In this document: piece by piece, positions 60,340-64,000 of the stretch
How the letters are laid out: each line of letters begins with the position of its first letter
How positions within the stretch are numbered: the first letter of the stretch is position 1
Assembly (NCBI GenBank): GCA_030267565.1
Contig: BRXU01000027.1
Span: forward strand, 543,001-607,000
DNA: 64,000 bases
Source of the DNA: Pleodorina starrii
Lineage: Eukaryota > Chlorophyta > Chlorophyceae > Chlamydomonadales > Volvocaceae
Direction: 5' to 3'
Made by a program: the position numbers and the translations under genes
Notes under the pieces: generated by a model
What the model was told of the DNA's origin: nothing
The model's database searches: none
What the model saw: the letters and a program-made list of their open reading frames with translations, nothing else

Positions 60340-61684
60340 TCAGCGCGGGTCCGAGCCGGGCGCGTTGCGCATGTGCTCCAAGTTGGCTGAGTGGGCGGGC
60401 GACGCCGACACATCCTGCTCGCTGCGTTTGGGCGGTCCCGGCATACCTTCCTCCCCCGTGTGGTGCAGCTGCTGAACCACCTGCAGAGCGCCGGTAGGAG
60501 GGCGAGATGCGCGGAGGGCGAGGCTGTTGCAGGTGGGTGTGAAACACTCGGCTTGGTATAGGGGTTAAGGAAACCTCCGGCCAGGACGGCCAAGCGCCTG
60601 AGATACGGAACTCACGAGGTGCGGCCGCTGCCCCCTGCTCGCCTCGTGCCCCGCCCCGCCCCGACCCCCTCCCCCCCCCTCCCCAACGCGCAACGCGCGA
60701 CACGCGTCCCCATGCCTGCCCCCTCCCCAAGCAGCCGTAGCAGCAAACTCAACCCGCACAGCAGGGGAGCTGGCCAATCCCCGCCCCGCCCCCGGCCCGC
60801 CCCCAGCCCCGCCCCCAGCCCCAGGCGCGGAGACGTCGCCTCGCCTGGGCTCCTTTGCCGCGGCTCGCAAGTTTTGCTCCCATCCCGCTCCCCACCCCGG
60901 ACCCCATCCCGCTCCCCACCCCGGGGCCCCCGGCCCACCTCTATGGTTTGCTTCTGCAGCAGCTCGAGCTTCTTTGGGTCGCGAGTGGCGTCCGTGTCCA
61001 CGTAGCGCTCCGCCTTGACCACCGCCTCGCTCACAGAGGCCAGCGTCTCACTCCAGCCCTCGACCTCTGGCATGGACGCAGGCGTCTCGCCCTTGAGAGC
61101 CTGCGTGCACGGCCGGGTTGGGCCGGGCCGGGCGGCACGGGGTCGCGGGCGCACGTGTCAGGTGGCGAACGCGGTCGGGCGCGCACGTCCAACGCAGGCC
61201 GCGCGCGTGCTGTCCAACCAACAACGCCACCCGCCAGCCTTCTCAAGCCGCCGCCGAGCCCAGCACCAGACGTCTGGACCTGTCTCGCGTTCGGATGCGT
61301 CGAACACGTCAGCCGGAAGAAGGTCGGCAAAATACAACTCCGGCAGCAGGCAGGGACTGCTGCCGTGCTGCTGATTAACGCCCTTCCGGCAGCCATCAAC
61401 GAAGGAAGCTAGGGCCTTTACGGGCCAACAATTGCCGTGAGCCTAGGGCGAGGCCGACAGAGGACGCGAATGCTCATCACCTTCTCCTTGTGATGCGCCA
61501 GCGCCTGCGGGTCGTTGTCGCTCATATGGGAGCCAATGTTGGTGGCGGCGCAGGAGCTCGAGGCGATGCTCCGGCCGGCCGGAAGCAGACGGCCAAAGGC
61601 GACGACGGCCCTGCCCGGGCTGCCGCCCGGCGCGGAAGAAGAAACCGCCGAGCCGGCCAGACGCCGCGCGAGGTGGAGCATCAT
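60340..61684 (-). CDS. Small conserved protein with mitochondrial-type presequence
   Basis: Exons 61684-61481, 61100-60939 and 60480-60340 join in phase to 168 residues. The N-terminus MMLHLARRLAGSAVSSSAPG is an Arg-rich amphipathic presequence of mitochondrial type, ending near residues 40-50. The mature part begins SHMSDNDPQALAHHKEK, then EGWSETLASVSEAVVKAER and DPKKLELLQKQTIEVVQQLH, all charged and helical. An SHMSDNDP-type motif followed by a helical pair is, from memory, shared with small uncharacterised plant proteins. The tail (GPPKRSEQDVSASPAH) is probably disordered. No enzymatic motif is visible and I assign no function. Splice phases are consistent, but the gene has no independent support such as a strong family match. 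Confidence 0.68.
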
Positions 61685-64000
61685 GATTGGAGTAGGCACG
61701 AAGCAATGCGGAGAAGCGGCAGTTCGTGAGACTGGCAGCCTAGAGCGCAAATTACAATGTCATGTGCCAGACCTTCGGCCTTCCGAGGTTGTTTGCCGAA
61801 AGAGCGGGTTCTTTAACCGGTGTGAAATTCGGCGCCGAGACCAGAGTCCAGGATGACTCACAGCCGCTGTCACATCTGCCCCAACGGACGCGGGGTGATA
61901 TATTAAGCCGTGCACCATATGGGCATCCGTTAGCCATTCGATATACTCTGTAGAACCGAAAGTCAGCACTCGTCCGAGGCAAGGGCGGCCATAATGACCC
62001 ACGGGTCAGCAGGGCACCAACCGCGGCGCCTTGTTGGCGGGCGCTGCGCGGAGTCATCTACGTGAATCCCTTTCATATCAGCCTCAAGAGAACAATATTC
62101 GTAACCACATTCGACAATATTGCGTTGCAGTTCCCACCTCTCGCGGTCACCGTCCGCAAATCCATCAGAGCAGCTGCGTCGCGTCATCCCTTCCTCCCCT
62201 CCTGCCCGCAAGGCCGTGCCCTGCCTGACCGCCCGGTCCCCAAATCCCTCGCCCGCCCGCCCGCCCGCCCCCCGGGGACGGATTAAGACTGTTACTCCTC
62301 CACGCAGCAGCACCTCCACCTCCACCTCCACCTGCGGCGCCCCCCTTTTTCAGTGATTTGTTCAGCAATTAGTCCTTCAAACGCGGCGCAACACCGACAC
62401 GGCCGTCAACACACGCGCACCCGCACCCGCGCGCGCACGAGCGGCGGATGCCCTCAACCCAACGGTATCATGAATTGCCTCCAACCCAACCCCACCCAAC
62501 CCCACCCAACCCAACCCAACGGAGAGCGCACCAAAATTCTCTAGGACACCCCGGGAGAGCGCACCCACACGCGTCTCCGCCGGCAGCACCCCCGCGTCAT
62601 GTGAAGATGGAGCACGCACACCCAGCCACACCCCCCGCGAGCTGACATCGATTTGCCCCCCCCCTCCAATCAAGCTGGACGCGCAGGGGCCCAGCAGGGG
62701 GTCCGCCTGCGGCCCTAGCCGGCCTCCCAACGCAACAATCCCAAAACCGTATGCAGGGAGGTGCGGAGACACATACCCCACACACCCCACACACACGCAC
62801 AACCACGGACGCCCGCGGGAATAAATAAAACACGCGCGAACGTGCCCACACGTGCGCCCAAAGCGTACACAGAGAGACGCACCTGCGGGCAACACCGCCG
62901 TGAGGCCGAATGCGCGGCGGTGCAGGCCATGATCTGCGTTCCCGCACGCGTGCACATGCGCGCGCGGGAAGCCTCCGCCCACCTGACCACCAAACGGGTC
63001 ACCACGTCCCGAGCGGGTTGATGCTGGCGGCGGGGGAGGTGCGGGGGTCCCCCTCGCTCACATGCACATGTTGCGCAAGGCGGCACCAGAACCCCGGTGC
63101 GCGCGGAGCACCTGCTTCGAGCCGAGCCGGCCAAAAAGGACCCTGTCTGGGCGCTTCCAATGCCGCGATGGATGGATGGATGGATGGATGGATGGATGGA
63201 TGGATGGATGGATGAATGGATGCAACACCAAAAGCCCAACCTCGCCGGCCCTTGCCACGGGCGCCGCTTGTGGGTGTATCCCACCTGCCCAAACATGAAT
63301 GGTAACAACGTAACAACAGTCACAACAAGGCCCCGTGATTCATACACATACACATACACACGGTGCACCGGTGGGTCTCATCGCCGTCGAGTTCACCGGC
63401 CAGGGGCCAGCCAACCCCGCAGCGGATCAGCTCTCGACACCAAACAAACAACCCAGCCGCAGCACCTACCATCTGTCTCGCCGGGTGGGTGGGTTGAGCA
63501 TCTGCCGGACAGCTTTGCCTTGCTCCGTTTCCCCCCCGGGAAGTTCCCCCTTGCTCTTACCATGTGGCCATATTAATATGTAGAATTACGCACCCACATA
63601 CACTCACATACACTCACGTACACTCACTGCAGGTATGGACGTCGTCCTGCTGCCTCCGGCAATGCTGTCTCCGCCAATGCCATCTTTGACCACCCCCCAG
63701 CGCATACGGTAGTCACCGATCCGCCTCCTTTACGTGTACACCGAAACCGAATCGTGTGAAGGGTACCCACCCCGAGGGCGGCCCCCTCCCACTCCCCCGC
63801 CCCCGCCCCGCCGCTCAAGAACCGCAGGCATGCGCGCTATCCAAAACATGCTCCAAACCTAAACCAGGGGCATGCATGCGTGGGTGAGCGCGCGCGCGCG
63901 TGCGTCAACGACCGCAGCATCGATATGTTGAGCAGATGTAACGATCGAATCCTACAACTCTTCGAACCACACTTAGATACGGACTGTGAAACAAATGTGA
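61685..64000. other. Right end, no supported gene
   Basis: Only short frames without recognisable domains. The region contains several simple repeats (CCAAC/CCACC near 62481-62521, GGAT at 63167-63222, a GCGC run near 63888-63902). It could hold the promoter of the small mitochondrial-type gene and part of a gene beyond the window. Confidence 0.45.
63167..63222. repeat. (GGAT)n microsatellite
   Basis: About thirteen tandem GGAT units with one GAAT variant near the right end, in DNA without a supported gene. Confidence 0.95.

Noticed and set aside
62165..62368. Gly-rich minus-strand frame as an exon
   Set aside because: Low complexity, no neighbouring exon in phase and no recognisable motif.
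63058..63368. Frames with SIHP or MDGW repeats
   Set aside because: They translate the GGAT microsatellite.

Overview
This window is nuclear DNA from a green alga, most likely a volvocine (Chlamydomonas, Gonium, Volvox or a close relative). It is GC-rich. The genes are split by many short introns, mostly GT-AG with GC-rich consensus donors such as GTGAGT, GTGCGT and GTGGGT. Several genes have the pentamer TGTAA in the 3' flank, the usual volvocine polyadenylation signal. Proteins carry long Ala, Gly and Gln homopolymers. The contents are also typical of flagellate green algae: the centriole cartwheel protein SAS-6, a SHIPPO-repeat axonemal-type protein, a complex I gamma-carbonic anhydrase, a thioredoxin-fused APS reductase and a receptor-like kinase. 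Nearly every line of the raw reading-frame set is a shadow; I rebuilt thirteen genes by joining exons in phase.

Layout: (1) 1-1034 no gene; (2) 6080-1035 minus, plastid-type NUMOD3 protein; (3) 6381-8326 plus, COX10, divergent from (2) across about 300 bp; (4) 9862-13169 plus, YTH-domain RNA reader; (5) 14557-13628 minus, gamma-carbonic anhydrase-like, convergent with (4); (6) 15012-21964 plus, CUL4 with 14 exons; (7) 23204-24598 plus, ALG1 without introns; (8) 29525-25438 minus, SAS-6/BLD12 with 10 exons; (9) 29710-32738 plus, F-box protein, head-to-head with SAS-6 across 184 bp; (10) 34186-45493 plus, a 13-exon single-pass receptor-like kinase with a 2.9-kb intron carrying a DNA-transposon-like element; (11) 49361-47883 minus, SHIPPO/STPG-repeat protein; (12) 54048-51247 minus, chalcone-isomerase-like protein; (13) 54723-58967 plus, APS reductase with a repeat-filled intron; (14) 61684-60340 minus, small mitochondrial-type protein. 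The last 2.3 kb hold microsatellites but no gene I can support.

Functionally the genes are mostly unrelated housekeeping genes: respiration (COX10, gamma-CA), ubiquitin ligation (CUL4, F-box), N-glycosylation (ALG1), sulfate assimilation (APR), centriole and cilium (SAS-6, SHIPPO) and RNA biology (YTH). The most interesting points are two GC-AG introns in SAS-6, the SAS-6/F-box divergent pair, a minisatellite that triplicates a 5' splice site in the kinase gene, a palindromic pair of CCHC zinc-knuckle fragments and nested repeats in the APR intron, a transposon with a perfect 24-bp terminal inverted repeat, and a gamma-CA lacking two of three zinc-ligand histidines. I do not see a wholly new multi-gene system.
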